A DNA stretch of 64,000 nt from Taishania sp037189645 (GTDB lineage Bacteria > Bacteroidota > Bacteroidia > Flavobacteriales_D > Crocinitomicaceae), in the NCBI GenBank assembly GCA_037189645.1, contig JBBCIY010000007.1:124001-188000 (forward strand), in the 5' to 3' direction. Position numbers and translations under genes: made by a program. The first letter of the stretch is position 1. Every line of letters starts with the position of its first letter. The notes under the pieces are model-generated. The model was not told the DNA's origin and did not search any database. It saw only the letters and a program-made list of their open reading frames with translations. Shown one piece after another: positions 8,439 to 17,577 of this stretch.

Positions 8439-10235
8439 CTATTTGAAGTCGATCACAAACGGCAGCCTCATCTGGATACCTGTCATGTTTTCCAGTTCTG
8501 CCAGTTTTTCATACTGCTTCACTAATTCTGCCGGCATCTTAACACGCTCCACAGAAGCAGCTGTTTTTTTATCTGAATCGATCTGCTCCAGGAGTGCTTC
8601 AAACGGATCTTCTTTGACTAATGGATAGTACAGGACTTTTGCTTCTTTGATTCCCGCATTTTTAGCAGCATAATCAATCGCTTCTTTCAATCCTCCAAGC
8701 TCATCAACCAACCCGATCTTTACTGCATCCGAACCTGTCCATACACGGCCCCGTGCGATTTTATTCACTTCTTCTACCGTCATGCCACGTCCTTCCGCTA
8801 CTCTGTTGAGGAAGTCCACGTAAATATCATCTACTTCAGACTGGATGGAAGACCGTTCTTCCGGTGTCAGCTTCCTGTTCAACGAAAATGCTGAATGCTT
8901 GTTTGTCTGGATATAATCGAATGACAATCCCAGGTTATTTTTCATGAAATCTCCGGTATACGGGATCATTCCAAATACTCCGATCGAACCGGTAATGGTT
9001 GTTGGCTCGGCAAAGATCCGTGCCGCAGGCGTTGCAATGTAATAACCTCCCGAAGCCGCCAGGTCACCCATTGAAACAATTACCTTTTTCTTTTCATTGG
9101 TCAACTTTACTTCTCTCCAGATTTCATCACTTGCCAATGCACTTCCGCCGGGAGAGTTGATCCGCAATACGACCGTTTTGATGGTCTTATTTGCCCTGGC
9201 ATCTCTCAGCAGTTTACAGATTTCATTTGAAGCAAGCCCTTTTCCGTCAACAGAAACATCACCTTCGGCAATGATTACCGCCACGTTCGGATCCGAATCC
9301 TGCATCAGCACCTGGTCGTCTCTGAATTTTGATTTGGCGTATTTTTCGAATTCCACCAATTTCAGCTCCGTATCGGCATTCAATTTTACTTTCTTCTTAA
9401 TGATATTGATCACCTCATCGCGGTACTTCACATCATCCATCAGCTTCAGCTTCACAGCGTCTTTTACACGCTTGATCGCCATTTCATCTGCATACCGATT
9501 CAGATCATCCGCATTTAATTTCCTGTCCGTTGCAATGTCCTGCCGCATCTCTTTCCAGATGTTATCAACATACACCTGCATCTGTAAACGGCTTGAGTCG
9601 CTCATCTTTTCCAGGAAAAATGGCTCAACGGCACTTTTGAAATCGTTGTTCTTTCCACGGATGATTTCTACATCAATGTCCAGCTTATCGAATGTCTTCT
9701 TAAAGAATGTAAGTTCTCCTCCCAATCCCAGAAACGCCATGGTAGATGTCGGGAAACCATACAATTCATCTGCGGCGGAGGAAATATAGTACTTTCCTAA
9801 CCCAACAAATTCACCCGAATTGTAGGCAACGACAAACTTTCCGCTTTTCTCAAAATCGTTGATGGCATTCCTGATCTCTTTCGCAGTTGCATAACCGCAG
9901 GAAACATTTCCCAGCTCCAGGAAAATCCCTTTGACGTTTTTATCTGCCTTTGCTTTTTCCAGTCCGTGCAACAGATCACATAATCCTAAATTGGTATTCA
10001 TCGTCATGGAGCCGACATCAAAGTTGGAAGTTGTCTTTTCCCCGATGATCCCATTCAACCTGACGTGCAGGACAGAATTGGCCTCCGCTTTAACGCTTGC
10101 AGACTTTGGAGTAAGGCTGCTGATAATGCCGCTTACAACGAGAACGAAAATAATTGAACCCACAACTGATGCTACCAGTACGGCAACAAAGCTCGGCCAG
10201 AAAATCTTTCCAAAAGTTAATTTCTTTTGTTTCAT
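8439..10235 (-). CDS. sppA: Signal peptide peptidase SppA, 67 kDa type
   Basis: 598-residue inner-membrane serine protease with tandem peptidase S49 domains, which degrades remnant signal peptides. An N-terminal membrane segment (about residues 12-36) anchors it. The first domain carries the general-base Lys200 in NDFKSAVEPF, and the second carries the nucleophile Ser395 in GDLAASGGYY, preceded by RINSPGGSALAS (358-369). This Ser/Lys split across the two domains is that of E. coli SppA. Length is normal for the long form. It is monocistronic, with a TATTTTTG promoter element upstream and a strong terminator downstream. Confidence 0.93.
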   Translation of the reverse strand: MKQKKLTFGKIFWPSFVAVLVASVVGSIIFVLVVSGIISSLTPKSASVKAEANSVLHVRLNGIIGEKTTSNFDVGSMTMNTNLGLCDLLHGLEKAKADKNVKGIFLELGNVSCGYATAKEIRNAINDFEKSGKFVVAYNSGEFVGLGKYYISSAADELYGFPTSTMAFLGLGGELTFFKKTFDKLDIDVEIIRGKNNDFKSAVEPFFLEKMSDSSRLQMQVYVDNIWKEMRQDIATDRKLNADDLNRYADEMAIKRVKDAVKLKLMDDVKYRDEVINIIKKKVKLNADTELKLVEFEKYAKSKFRDDQVLMQDSDPNVAVIIAEGDVSVDGKGLASNEICKLLRDARANKTIKTVVLRINSPGGSALASDEIWREVKLTNEKKKVIVSMGDLAASGGYYIATPAARIFAEPTTITGSIGVFGMIPYTGDFMKNNLGLSFDYIQTNKHSAFSLNRKLTPEERSSIQSEVDDIYVDFLNRVAEGRGMTVEEVNKIARGRVWTGSDAVKIGLVDELGGLKEAIDYAAKNAGIKEAKVLYYPLVKEDPFEALLEQIDSDKKTAASVERVKMPAELVKQYEKLAELENMTGIQMRLPFVIDFK

Positions 10236-10266
10236 AGATTTGAAATTTAGTGTTAATACCTAACGA

Positions 10267-10274
10267 CAAAAATA
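10267..10274 (-). promoter_or_regulatory. -7 promoter element (TATTTTTG) of sppA
   Basis: On the minus strand TATTTTTG lies 31 bases before the sppA ATG; a TTTG occurs 13 bases farther upstream, shorter than the usual spacing. Confidence 0.5.
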
Positions 10275-10450
10275 ATGTAATCGTTACCAAACTATTATCA
10301 AAATAGTATGAAAGGTTATGGAAATTATTTAAGCGGTAATAACAGGTGATGACGGCCTTTGTTTCCCTTCTTTTTCCATGTACAGCCGTATTTCCCGTAA
10401 AATAATACCTGTTTAAATGATTGTTTAACACTAACATTGTTTCCATTCCT

Positions 10451-10458
10451 TATCTTTG
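10451..10458 (+). promoter_or_regulatory. -7 promoter element (TATCTTTG) of the SpoU methyltransferase operon
   Basis: Exact TAnnTTTG match ending five bases before the ATG at 10464. It decides the start choice and predicts a leaderless message. Confidence 0.55.
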
Positions 10459-10463
10459 CAGAC

Positions 10464-10946
10464 ATGAAAACAAATAACGAGGCCGGTTATTATGCTGTCG
10501 GGATCTTCAGAGGGAAAACGCACCATAATCTCGGTACCCTCTGGCGAACGGCTTATATACTGGGAGCTCAATACATTTTCACAGTCGAGAACAAATACAA
10601 AAAACAATCTTCGGACGTTGTACGGGCATGGTCGCGCATTCCTCTTTTTCATTATGTCACGTTTGAAGACCTGCTTGAGAACATTCCCTATGATTGCCGG
10701 CTGATCGGAGTAGAACTGGACGACAAGGCTGAATGGCTGCATACATTTGAACATCCCAAACGAGCGATCTATCTGTTGGGCTCGGAAGATTGCGGACTGC
10801 CTGACTATGTCAAGGAAAAATGTCATTTTCTGATCCGGCTTCCCGGAAATTCTTCCCTGAACGTGGGAGTAACCGGCGGAATCGTCATGCACGACAGGGT
10901 TTCCAAGATGACCACACTATTACCCCCTAATCACAGCGAATTATGA
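10464..10946 (+). CDS. SpoU/TrmH-family RNA methyltransferase
   Basis: 160-residue SPOUT-fold, SAM-dependent RNA 2'-O-methyltransferase. The three family motifs are visible: an Asn/Arg pair in KTHHNLGTLWRTA near the N-terminus, IYLLGSEDCGLPDYV about two thirds along, and SLNVGVTGGIVMHDR at the SAM-binding knot. The short length without an N-terminal RNA-binding domain resembles TrmL-like or stand-alone members. The target (tRNA or rRNA) cannot be read from sequence. The start is ATG 10464; nine upstream in-frame residues overlap the promoter and are excluded. The stop overlaps the TonB receptor ATG as ATGA. Confidence 0.85.
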   Translation: MKTNNEAGYYAVGIFRGKTHHNLGTLWRTAYILGAQYIFTVENKYKKQSSDVVRAWSRIPLFHYVTFEDLLENIPYDCRLIGVELDDKAEWLHTFEHPKRAIYLLGSEDCGLPDYVKEKCHFLIRLPGNSSLNVGVTGGIVMHDRVSKMTTLLPPNHSEL

Positions 10947-13303
10947 AATTACAAATGAACCTGTTTACACCTATGCACCTTATGAAATTAAAGCTGACCT
11001 TTTTACTGGCGATCCTTTGCTTCTCATCGTTCTCACAGAATTCCACCATCAGCGGAACGATAAAAGACGGTGAGAACGGAGAAGACCTGTTTGAAGCACT
11101 GATCATTGTAAAGGGCGTTCCGAATACCGGCGCCAAAACAAATGCCTATGGTTTTTTCTCCCTGACATTGCCCAACGGAAGCTATACGCTGGTCTTCCGC
11201 TCTCCCGGCTATGAATCGAAAGAGCTCCCGATAGAGCTGACGGAAAACCAGCGCATTGACGTTGAACTGCTCACCCTGAGCTCGATCAAAGAGATCGAAG
11301 AAATCCAGGTGACCGCCGTCAAGGAGAACGACAATATCACCAAATCAGGAATGGCCGTTACCACCCTCTCTCCCAAAGACATCGAAACCATTCCCGTGAT
11401 ATTCGGAGAAAAGGACATTGTAAAAACGCTCCAGCTGACTCCCGGTGTAAAGGCCGCAGGAGAAGGAAACGCCGGGTTTTATGTGCGTGGAGGAGCTGCA
11501 GACCAGAACCTGGTACTGATAGATGAAGCTCCTGTTTACAATGCTTCGCATTTGCTCGGCTTCTTTTCCGTATTCAATTCCGATGCGATCAAAGATGTTT
11601 CGTTGTACAAATCAGGAATCCCAGCCGAATACGGAGGAAGGGCCTCTTCGGTAATGGATGTCAGAATGAAAGAGGGGAACAATAAAAAATTCGGTGCGTC
11701 CGGGGGAATCGGGCTGATCTCATCCCGTTTAACGGTAGAAGGGCCGATCGTAAAAGACAAAGGCTCCTTTATCATCTCGGGAAGAAGAAGCTACCTGGAC
11801 CTGTTCCTCAAGGCATCGAAAGACAAAGACCTGAAAAATACCAGTCTCTATTTTTATGATCTGAACTTAAAGGCCAATTATAAATTATCGGACAAAGACC
11901 GCTTGTTCCTATCCGGTTACTTCGGACGTGATAATTTCTCATTCAGCGATATTTTCGGCTTTAAATGGGGGAACGCTACCAGCACTTTGCGGTGGAACCG
12001 GATCGTATCGGAAAAGCTGTTCTCCAACACCTCCCTGATCTTCAGCAATTTCAACTACAGCTTCCGGATCGGGTCAGGTGATGATTCCTTCGGAGTGAAT
12101 TCCGCCATCCAGGACTGGAACTTAAAACAGGATTTCAATTACTACGCCAACAGGAACAATTCCCTGAAATTCGGAGCAAATGTGATTTACCACACTTTTA
12201 AGCCGGGAACCCTGACTTCCTCCGCATCCGCGTTCAACGAAATAAAGCTGGCCAACCAATATGCGCTGGAGCTGGGAGTATATGCACAGAATGACCAGAA
12301 AATAGGAGAATGGTTCTCCATCATGTACGGAATCCGTTATTCGGGGTTCAACTATATGGGAAAAGGAACTGCATACGAATACGATAAGGATGGAAACAAA
12401 ACCGGCGAAACCGCTTACGGTGATTTCAAAACCATCAGGTACCATCATTTCCTTGAGCCCAGGGCTTCCATGAGCTTCATTCTATCGGAAAAGAATTCCA
12501 TCAAGCTGGCTTACAACAGGAATTCCCAGTTTCTGCACCAGCTGTCCAATTCCACCACGAGCAGCCCTACAGACATCTGGGTTCCGAGCACCAACAATGT
12601 GAAGCCTCAGATTGCAGACCAGGTCGCTTTGGGTTATTACCGTAATTTTAAAGAAAACATGTTCGCATTAACAACCGAAGTATACTACAAGCACCTTTCC
12701 AACCAGATCGACTACAGGAACGGAGCCAGTCTGTTCCTCAACGAAGAGATCGAAGGCGGGCTGGTATACGGAAAAGGAAGGGCTTACGGGCTGGAAGTCC
12801 AGCTTGAAAAGAAAAAAGGAAAATTCACGGGGTGGATCAGCTACACGCTGGCGCGCTCGCTCCGGTCGTTTGACCAGATCGACGGAGGAAAGGAATTCTC
12901 CGCCCGACAAGACCGGATCCATGATATAGCCGTGGTGGCCATGTACCGGGTAAGCCAGAAAATAGCGTTGTCGTCCAGCTTCATTTATTATACGGGAGAT
13001 GCCGTAACGTTCCCCTCCGGGAAATACCAGATAGACGGAACCGTGATTCCTTATTACACGGAAAGAAACGGCTACCGGATGCCCGATTACCATCGCCTGG
13101 ACCTGGGACTTACCGTTTATTTCAAGGAACGTCCGAAATTTGAGCACAACCTGAATATTTCCATTTACAATGCCTACGCACGTGAAAATGCCTACACCAT
13201 CACGTTTGAAGAGGACGAACAGCAGCCTGGAAAGACAAAAGCCATCCAGACAACGCTGTTCAGAATTGTTCCTTCCATTACTTACAACTTTAATATCAAA
13301 TAG
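10943..13303 (+). CDS. TonB-dependent receptor with carboxypeptidase-regulatory-like domain
   Basis: 786-residue outer-membrane receptor. There are in-frame starts at 10943 and 10982; the signal peptide MKLKLTFLLAILCFSSFSQ begins at 10982, so the mature protein is the same either way. Order: signal peptide, CarboxypepD_reg-like Ig fold (about residues 30-110, TISGTIKDGENGEDLFEALI), plug domain (about 120-235, with FYVRGGAADQNLVLIDE and PAEYGGRASSVMDV), then a 22-strand-type barrel to the C-terminus. It imports an unknown substrate using TonB energy. It is coupled to the methyltransferase upstream by ATGA and lies 3 bases before the DUF4249 lipoprotein, its usual partner. Confidence 0.9.
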   Translation: MKLQMNLFTPMHLMKLKLTFLLAILCFSSFSQNSTISGTIKDGENGEDLFEALIIVKGVPNTGAKTNAYGFFSLTLPNGSYTLVFRSPGYESKELPIELTENQRIDVELLTLSSIKEIEEIQVTAVKENDNITKSGMAVTTLSPKDIETIPVIFGEKDIVKTLQLTPGVKAAGEGNAGFYVRGGAADQNLVLIDEAPVYNASHLLGFFSVFNSDAIKDVSLYKSGIPAEYGGRASSVMDVRMKEGNNKKFGASGGIGLISSRLTVEGPIVKDKGSFIISGRRSYLDLFLKASKDKDLKNTSLYFYDLNLKANYKLSDKDRLFLSGYFGRDNFSFSDIFGFKWGNATSTLRWNRIVSEKLFSNTSLIFSNFNYSFRIGSGDDSFGVNSAIQDWNLKQDFNYYANRNNSLKFGANVIYHTFKPGTLTSSASAFNEIKLANQYALELGVYAQNDQKIGEWFSIMYGIRYSGFNYMGKGTAYEYDKDGNKTGETAYGDFKTIRYHHFLEPRASMSFILSEKNSIKLAYNRNSQFLHQLSNSTTSSPTDIWVPSTNNVKPQIADQVALGYYRNFKENMFALTTEVYYKHLSNQIDYRNGASLFLNEEIEGGLVYGKGRAYGLEVQLEKKKGKFTGWISYTLARSLRSFDQIDGGKEFSARQDRIHDIAVVAMYRVSQKIALSSSFIYYTGDAVTFPSGKYQIDGTVIPYYTERNGYRMPDYHRLDLGLTVYFKERPKFEHNLNISIYNAYARENAYTITFEEDEQQPGKTKAIQTTLFRIVPSITYNFNIK

Positions 13304-13306
13304 ATT

Positions 13307-14095
13307 ATGAAAAAATTTGTTCTTTTTTCAGCCTTGCTCACATCCGCTTTGATCTCCTGCCAGAAAGAGATCGATGTCAACCTGAACGAATCCGACCCGA
13401 AGACCATCATAGAAGCCAATTATATTGCTACGGACAGTGTGGTAAAGGTAATAGTAAGCAGGTCCAGCAGTTATTTTGATGTGTTTGAAGTCGATTATAT
13501 CAATGATGCTGTGGTAACGATCCAGGAGGAAAACGGTACCGAGATCACTGTTCCTTTTATAGCCGACGGACAGTATGAATTGCCTGGTTTCCCTCCGGAC
13601 TACGGAAGCAATTACACGATCAGGGTCTCACATAACGGAATCGAGTACCGGGCAACATCCCGGTTAATGCCTGTACTGGAGCTGCTTCCTTCCACAACAC
13701 AATTCCAGGAAGAGAGTATTTTTTCGGATGAAGGATACTGGGTGATCTACCGGTTCCAGGATCCCTCAGGACTGGGGAACTGCTACAAGCTGGTTCCTAC
13801 ATACTGGGGCAAGCGCTATGATAAATTTGGCGAATTTTCGAGGGGCAGCGATGATCTAACCGATGGAAACCTGATCGAACGCCCGCTGATCGAAACATTC
13901 CAGGTGGGTGATACGGTGCGGCTGGAACTTCAAAGTATCAACCAGCAGGTATATAATTACTACAGTCAGCTTTCCGGAACTACTTCCGGGTTTAATGCGG
14001 CAGTAGGAAACCCGGATTACTTCTGGACAAACAATGCCCTGGGTTATTTCTCTGCCTACGGGTATTCTACCGATGTAATCGTGATCACGGAATGA
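13307..14095 (+). CDS. DUF4249-family lipoprotein
   Basis: 262-residue lipoprotein. The signal peptide ends in a lipobox SALISC with the acylated Cys18. The mature part is beta-rich with IIEANYIATDSVVKVIVSRS and a YELPGFPPDYGSNYTIRV segment, as in DUF4249 proteins. The gene is 3 bases behind a TonB-dependent receptor, the standard context of this family, so it probably works with that receptor at the cell surface or in the periplasm. It has no known catalytic motif. A strong bidirectional terminator follows. Confidence 0.85.
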   Translation: MKKFVLFSALLTSALISCQKEIDVNLNESDPKTIIEANYIATDSVVKVIVSRSSSYFDVFEVDYINDAVVTIQEENGTEITVPFIADGQYELPGFPPDYGSNYTIRVSHNGIEYRATSRLMPVLELLPSTTQFQEESIFSDEGYWVIYRFQDPSGLGNCYKLVPTYWGKRYDKFGEFSRGSDDLTDGNLIERPLIETFQVGDTVRLELQSINQQVYNYYSQLSGTTSGFNAAVGNPDYFWTNNALGYFSAYGYSTDVIVITE

Positions 14096-14117
14096 TATTT
14101 TATCCGGAAAAAGGCAC

Positions 14118-14149
14118 AAAAAAAGCGAAGAGTGATCTTCGCTTTTTTA
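14118..14149. terminator. Bidirectional rho-independent terminator
   Basis: Perfect hairpin GCGAAGA (14125-14131), loop GTGA, TCTTCGC (14136-14142), flanked by seven A on one side and six T on the other. It ends the TonB/DUF4249 operon on the plus strand and the TPR gene on the minus strand. Confidence 0.9.
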
Positions 14150-14187
14150 TTTATTGCGCTACTGCTTCGTAGCAAATAACATTGAAA

Positions 14188-15810
14188 TTACTTTTTATTA
14201 TAGGAGCTGAAAAATGCTTTCGCCTGAGGGTCTTCAGGGTTCAGTGTCTGGATTTCGGCCCAGATCTCAGCTGCCTTTTCCATGTCTTTCTCAGGAGAGC
14301 TGAAGTAATAATCCCCTAAAAATTTATATGCTTCAATAGCCATTGCTTTGTAATCCCCGTTCTTTTCCTCTTCTGTCAGCAAGCTGAGGAATTTTTCATA
14401 GTAAGGTTTTGCCGCGTAAGTGGTCTTATCGACATCCAGTCTTACATTCGCCCTTCCTCTCCACAGGTAGCTCATGGCGTAGTCCGGAGATAATTTAAGA
14501 ACGTATGCATTTGCCAGGTCGCATTTTTCATAATCCTTCGGTCCGAAGAAATAAGCACGCCCCAGTTCATAATGTTCACCGAGCGTCAGATTGGCAGAAT
14601 CGCCCGCCATCTTTTTGTTGAAAATGGCAATCGCTTCCTCGTATTGCTTCTCTCTCATGTAGAATTTCGCCAGGTCAGCATATACATCTGCCGCAATCAA
14701 CGGATCAAAATCCGCCGCTTTTTCCATTTCTTTCAGGTACTTGTCCTGCTGGTTCATCTTTTCATAATACATTGCTCTGTACCTGTAATCTGATCCCATG
14801 ATCTTATCTTTCGGAGTCGTTTGGAAGAAGTCTTCCAGAACATTCCATCCCGCAATATAGGCTGCTGAATCCGCTTTATTTGCTGTGTTCACTTCGTATA
14901 ATGAATACGCTAAAATACGTTTGCTGTAAAGGTTTTTAAATCCTCTGGCATGTACTTTCTCGATCTCGCTCGCCGCTTTTTCGTACTGCTTTCCTTCGAA
15001 CAAAGAAGTGGCATAACGGTAACGTGCATATTCACTGTCGTTCAATTCCAGGTATTTCTCCCAGTTCGTGATCGACTGCTTCGCCTGGTTGTATCTCATG
15101 TTCAATTCCGCACGCTCACGGTATGCAGGCGCATAATTCGGTTCCAGCGTCTGGGCAACCATGTACAAGCTGTCAGCCAGCTTCGGGTTCTGCGCACGCT
15201 GATAGATCATCGCCTTGCGAACAAACACTTTCGCGTTGTTGCTGATATCACCCGCCTGGTTGTAGCTTTTCATTGCGTCGGTACTGTTTCTCGGGTTGAT
15301 CTCTACCTGAGCATCACCCAGCAGCAAATAACTGTTCTGGTTCTTAGGCTCCAGTTTGATCGCTTCGTTCAATAAGCTCACCGCCTGGTTCAGGCTTTTC
15401 TTCGGCGCGTTGATGTATACCGATGCGATCTGGCGCATTACCTCCGCGTTTTTACGTTTTGTGTTTTTCAGAACGGTCTGGAAAATTCCATTTGCAGCTG
15501 TTGTGTCGCCACTCAGCCACAACGATTTTCCCTGGCCGATCAGGGAGAAGGGATTCTCCGGATCGATATCTGCTCCTTTGCTCCAGATGATCTTTGCGGA
15601 ATCCAAATCGTCCGAACGGTAAAAATTTTCACCATAGAAATAATAAACATCCCCCAGAGACGCTGATCCCTGGGTGATCAAAGCACGGAATTCCTTGCCT
15701 GCTTCCTCATACCTTTCGTGATCTGTTTTCTTAATTGCTTCCGGAAGGCTTTGTCCGAACAAAGCGCTTCCCAGGACAAAAGAACATACTGCTAATGTGT
15801 ATCGTTTCAT
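14188..15810 (-). CDS. Secreted tetratricopeptide-repeat protein
   Basis: 540 residues with a signal peptide (residues 1-19, ending LFGQS) and a chain of TPR units over nearly all the mature protein, for example FYRSDDLDSAKIIWSKGADI and EPKNQNSYLLLGDAQVEI. It is predicted periplasmic, probably a scaffold. It lies 93 bases behind the PstS-like lipoprotein gene on the same strand. This order (substrate-binding protein then TPR protein) recurs in Bacteroidota near ExbB/ExbD/TonB genes, though those are absent here. No enzymatic motif is seen. Confidence 0.8.
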   Translation of the reverse strand: MKRYTLAVCSFVLGSALFGQSLPEAIKKTDHERYEEAGKEFRALITQGSASLGDVYYFYGENFYRSDDLDSAKIIWSKGADIDPENPFSLIGQGKSLWLSGDTTAANGIFQTVLKNTKRKNAEVMRQIASVYINAPKKSLNQAVSLLNEAIKLEPKNQNSYLLLGDAQVEINPRNSTDAMKSYNQAGDISNNAKVFVRKAMIYQRAQNPKLADSLYMVAQTLEPNYAPAYRERAELNMRYNQAKQSITNWEKYLELNDSEYARYRYATSLFEGKQYEKAASEIEKVHARGFKNLYSKRILAYSLYEVNTANKADSAAYIAGWNVLEDFFQTTPKDKIMGSDYRYRAMYYEKMNQQDKYLKEMEKAADFDPLIAADVYADLAKFYMREKQYEEAIAIFNKKMAGDSANLTLGEHYELGRAYFFGPKDYEKCDLANAYVLKLSPDYAMSYLWRGRANVRLDVDKTTYAAKPYYEKFLSLLTEEEKNGDYKAMAIEAYKFLGDYYFSSPEKDMEKAAEIWAEIQTLNPEDPQAKAFFSSYNKK

Positions 15811-15903
15811 TTCTAATTTGTTTACTTATTCATACGACAGGATACCAATATCCTTGCCAAACTCATTTTAATCTGCGTCGCTAAAATACAAATTTTAACT
15901 TAA

Positions 15904-16836
15904 CTACTCTGTGAAATTTATCATTCTGGCAACCATATTCGCTGGGATCAGCGACGACCGCTGGATGATCAGCTGGCCTTTTTCGCCCATCATAAAATTG
16001 ACAAAACCGGAGTTCAGTGTTGTTCTGCCGGCCTTGTTCAGCAACCATGCTTCTCTCACCAAAGGATAACCTTTATCCAGGTGATAGCCTTCATAGATGT
16101 ATGCCTGGTATGGCTTGAAATATTCCCCGCCTTCGTTCTTTGCAACGGCAACCACATTGATCCCATCCCTGAAATCAAATGTTTCCGGGTTGTCTTCATC
16201 ACTGATCCAGTTTACACCGATGATGCCCAGTGTATTCCTGTTCTCCTTCACGTGATTGATAACTTCTTCATTGGATTTTACGGCGTAAACATTCGCCGGT
16301 AAAGTGCTGATCTCGGCAAGTTTTCTCAGGTAATTGAAATTTGCGGAGCTGGGCTTATCAAAAACCACATTAATTTTCCGGTTCGAACCATGCCAGAGGG
16401 AATCCTGACCGTTCAGGATCTTTTTCAGGCGTTCAACCGTCATCAGCGTATCGGTATTTTCAGGGTGAACGATCAACGCAACCGCATCGATCGCCATTTT
16501 AGTGCTTCTGACCTCTACATTGTTGTTGGCCAGCAAGGATCGCTTTTCCGCATCGGTAAAATCTCTTGTAACGCAGATAGTGGATGTTTTTCCATTGATA
16601 AATGCGTCAAACGCCTCTGACTCGTTTACATAATGGGCCTTGATCTCAGCCAGCGGGTTCTGCCCCTCAAATGTATAAATGCTTGTTTCAAACAATGGCT
16701 TATAAGACTCTTCAAGGTACAGATCTACTTTACCTGAACTATTCGTATTCTTTCCTTTCGTATTATCACCTGAACATGCAGAAGAGATCAATAACAACGA
16801 AATTGCGATAAAAAGATTGCTTTTCATAGAGCTCAT
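15904..16836 (-). CDS. PstS-like phosphate-binding lipoprotein
   Basis: 310 residues with a lipobox LISSAC (Cys21) and the two-lobe periplasmic-binding fold of the PstS family: VDLYLEESYKPLF at the start of the mature domain, VNESEAFDAFINGKTS, an internal NFNYLRKL and a late MGEKGQLIIQRSSLIP. It would bind phosphate or a similar anion. No pstCAB permease genes are nearby, so it may act outside an ABC transporter. Starts at 16836 or 16827 both fit. The gene is two bases behind a small membrane protein. Confidence 0.75.
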   Translation of the reverse strand: MSSMKSNLFIAISLLLISSACSGDNTKGKNTNSSGKVDLYLEESYKPLFETSIYTFEGQNPLAEIKAHYVNESEAFDAFINGKTSTICVTRDFTDAEKRSLLANNNVEVRSTKMAIDAVALIVHPENTDTLMTVERLKKILNGQDSLWHGSNRKINVVFDKPSSANFNYLRKLAEISTLPANVYAVKSNEEVINHVKENRNTLGIIGVNWISDEDNPETFDFRDGINVVAVAKNEGGEYFKPYQAYIYEGYHLDKGYPLVREAWLLNKAGRTTLNSGFVNFMMGEKGQLIIQRSSLIPANMVARMINFTE

Positions 16837-16838
16837 AT

Positions 16839-17051
16839 TTATTTTCGATTCAATTTATTCTGTCGGACAAGGATATACAAACGATATCCCCTGTACAAAG
16901 CATATACCAGCAGAAAAATGATAAAGCCATTTCGCTGTAACCTGGACAAATTAGCAAAAAACGCGTCGGAAAAAAGAAGGAAGTAGATCCAGATCAAACA
17001 AACGGCAATGACAAATGCTGATAAAAAATAGTTTATGTATTTCGTATTCAC
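16839..17051 (-). CDS. Small two-helix membrane protein, unknown function
   Basis: 70 residues with two hydrophobic segments (about residues 8-27 and 40-58) and a basic C-terminus (LVRQNKLNRK). I do not recognise a family. It starts with GTG; support for the start is an exact TAnnTTTG box 20 bases upstream and tight spacing (2 bases) to the PstS-like gene. It is probably a membrane partner of that lipoprotein. Confidence 0.6.
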   Translation of the reverse strand: MNTKYINYFLSAFVIAVCLIWIYFLLFSDAFFANLSRLQRNGFIIFLLVYALYRGYRLYILVRQNKLNRK

Positions 17052-17071
17052 TGATCTAAGATAATTAAGCC

Positions 17072-17079
17072 CAAATTTA
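17072..17079 (-). promoter_or_regulatory. -7 promoter element (TAAATTTG) of the small membrane protein/PstS-like operon
   Basis: Exact TAnnTTTG on the minus strand, 20 bases before the GTG start. Confidence 0.5.
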
Positions 17080-17153
17080 ACGTTTAATCCTGCTCTGGCG
17101 AGATAAATTCATGTTAAGAAACTTTAATTTATTTCCCAAAACCATAAAAAAAT

Positions 17154-17560
17154 AAGGCAAATCTATAAGCCGGGTTCTGTTTTCCGGAAAACCGGAATGT
17201 CTATCATTTATCTAGCCCCGCAATCACTCACGGGGTCCATCAGCCTACCCTCCGGGTTCGGGCGAGCAACCCTCTCAAGATCCGCGAACGGACCTTATCC
17301 CCGGTTTACATGGCCTTTCAACGCGTAAGGTTTGCCTAGCTACAGAACATCACTGCCTGCACGGTGAGCTCTTACCTCACCTTTTCACTATGACTCCGGC
17401 GAAACCGCCAAAGCTACCTGTTTTCTGCTGCACTTTCTGTTACCGCTCCTGTATACACTACCTGAACGATACCTTCCCGTTAGGAAGTACGCCGCTCTGC
17501 GTTGCCCGGACTTTCCTCTCCCCCGGCAATACCGGGGCAGCGATAAACCAATTTGCCTTA
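17154..17560 (-). ncRNA. rnpB: RNase P RNA, bacterial type A
   Basis: The catalytic RNA of RNase P, which matures tRNA 5' ends. On the minus strand the conserved 5' block GAGGAAAGTCCGGGC (P4 region) occurs near 17515, and the 3' block ACAGAACCCGGCTTATAG sits just before the end. The termini AAGGCAAAT and ATTTGCCTT pair as stem P1, fixing the ends to within a few bases. A T-run follows (17145-17153), and a TACCTTTG promoter box lies just upstream. Open reading frames overlapping it are chance. Confidence 0.95.
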
Positions 17561-17563
17561 GAA

Positions 17564-17571
17564 CAAAGGTA
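17564..17571 (-). promoter_or_regulatory. -7 promoter element (TACCTTTG) of rnpB
   Basis: Exact TAnnTTTG on the minus strand, three to four bases before the inferred 5' end of RNase P RNA. This calibrates the box-to-start distance in this genome. Confidence 0.6.
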
Positions 17572-17577
17572 GTGATT

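Noticed and set aside
9097..9789. 230-codon plus-strand ORF opposite sppA
   Set aside because: It is antisense to clearly coding sppA; serine-rich composition reflects the codon pattern of the other strand.
17390..17572. 60-codon ORF on the plus strand
   Set aside because: It lies within RNase P RNA on the opposite strand and has no coding features.
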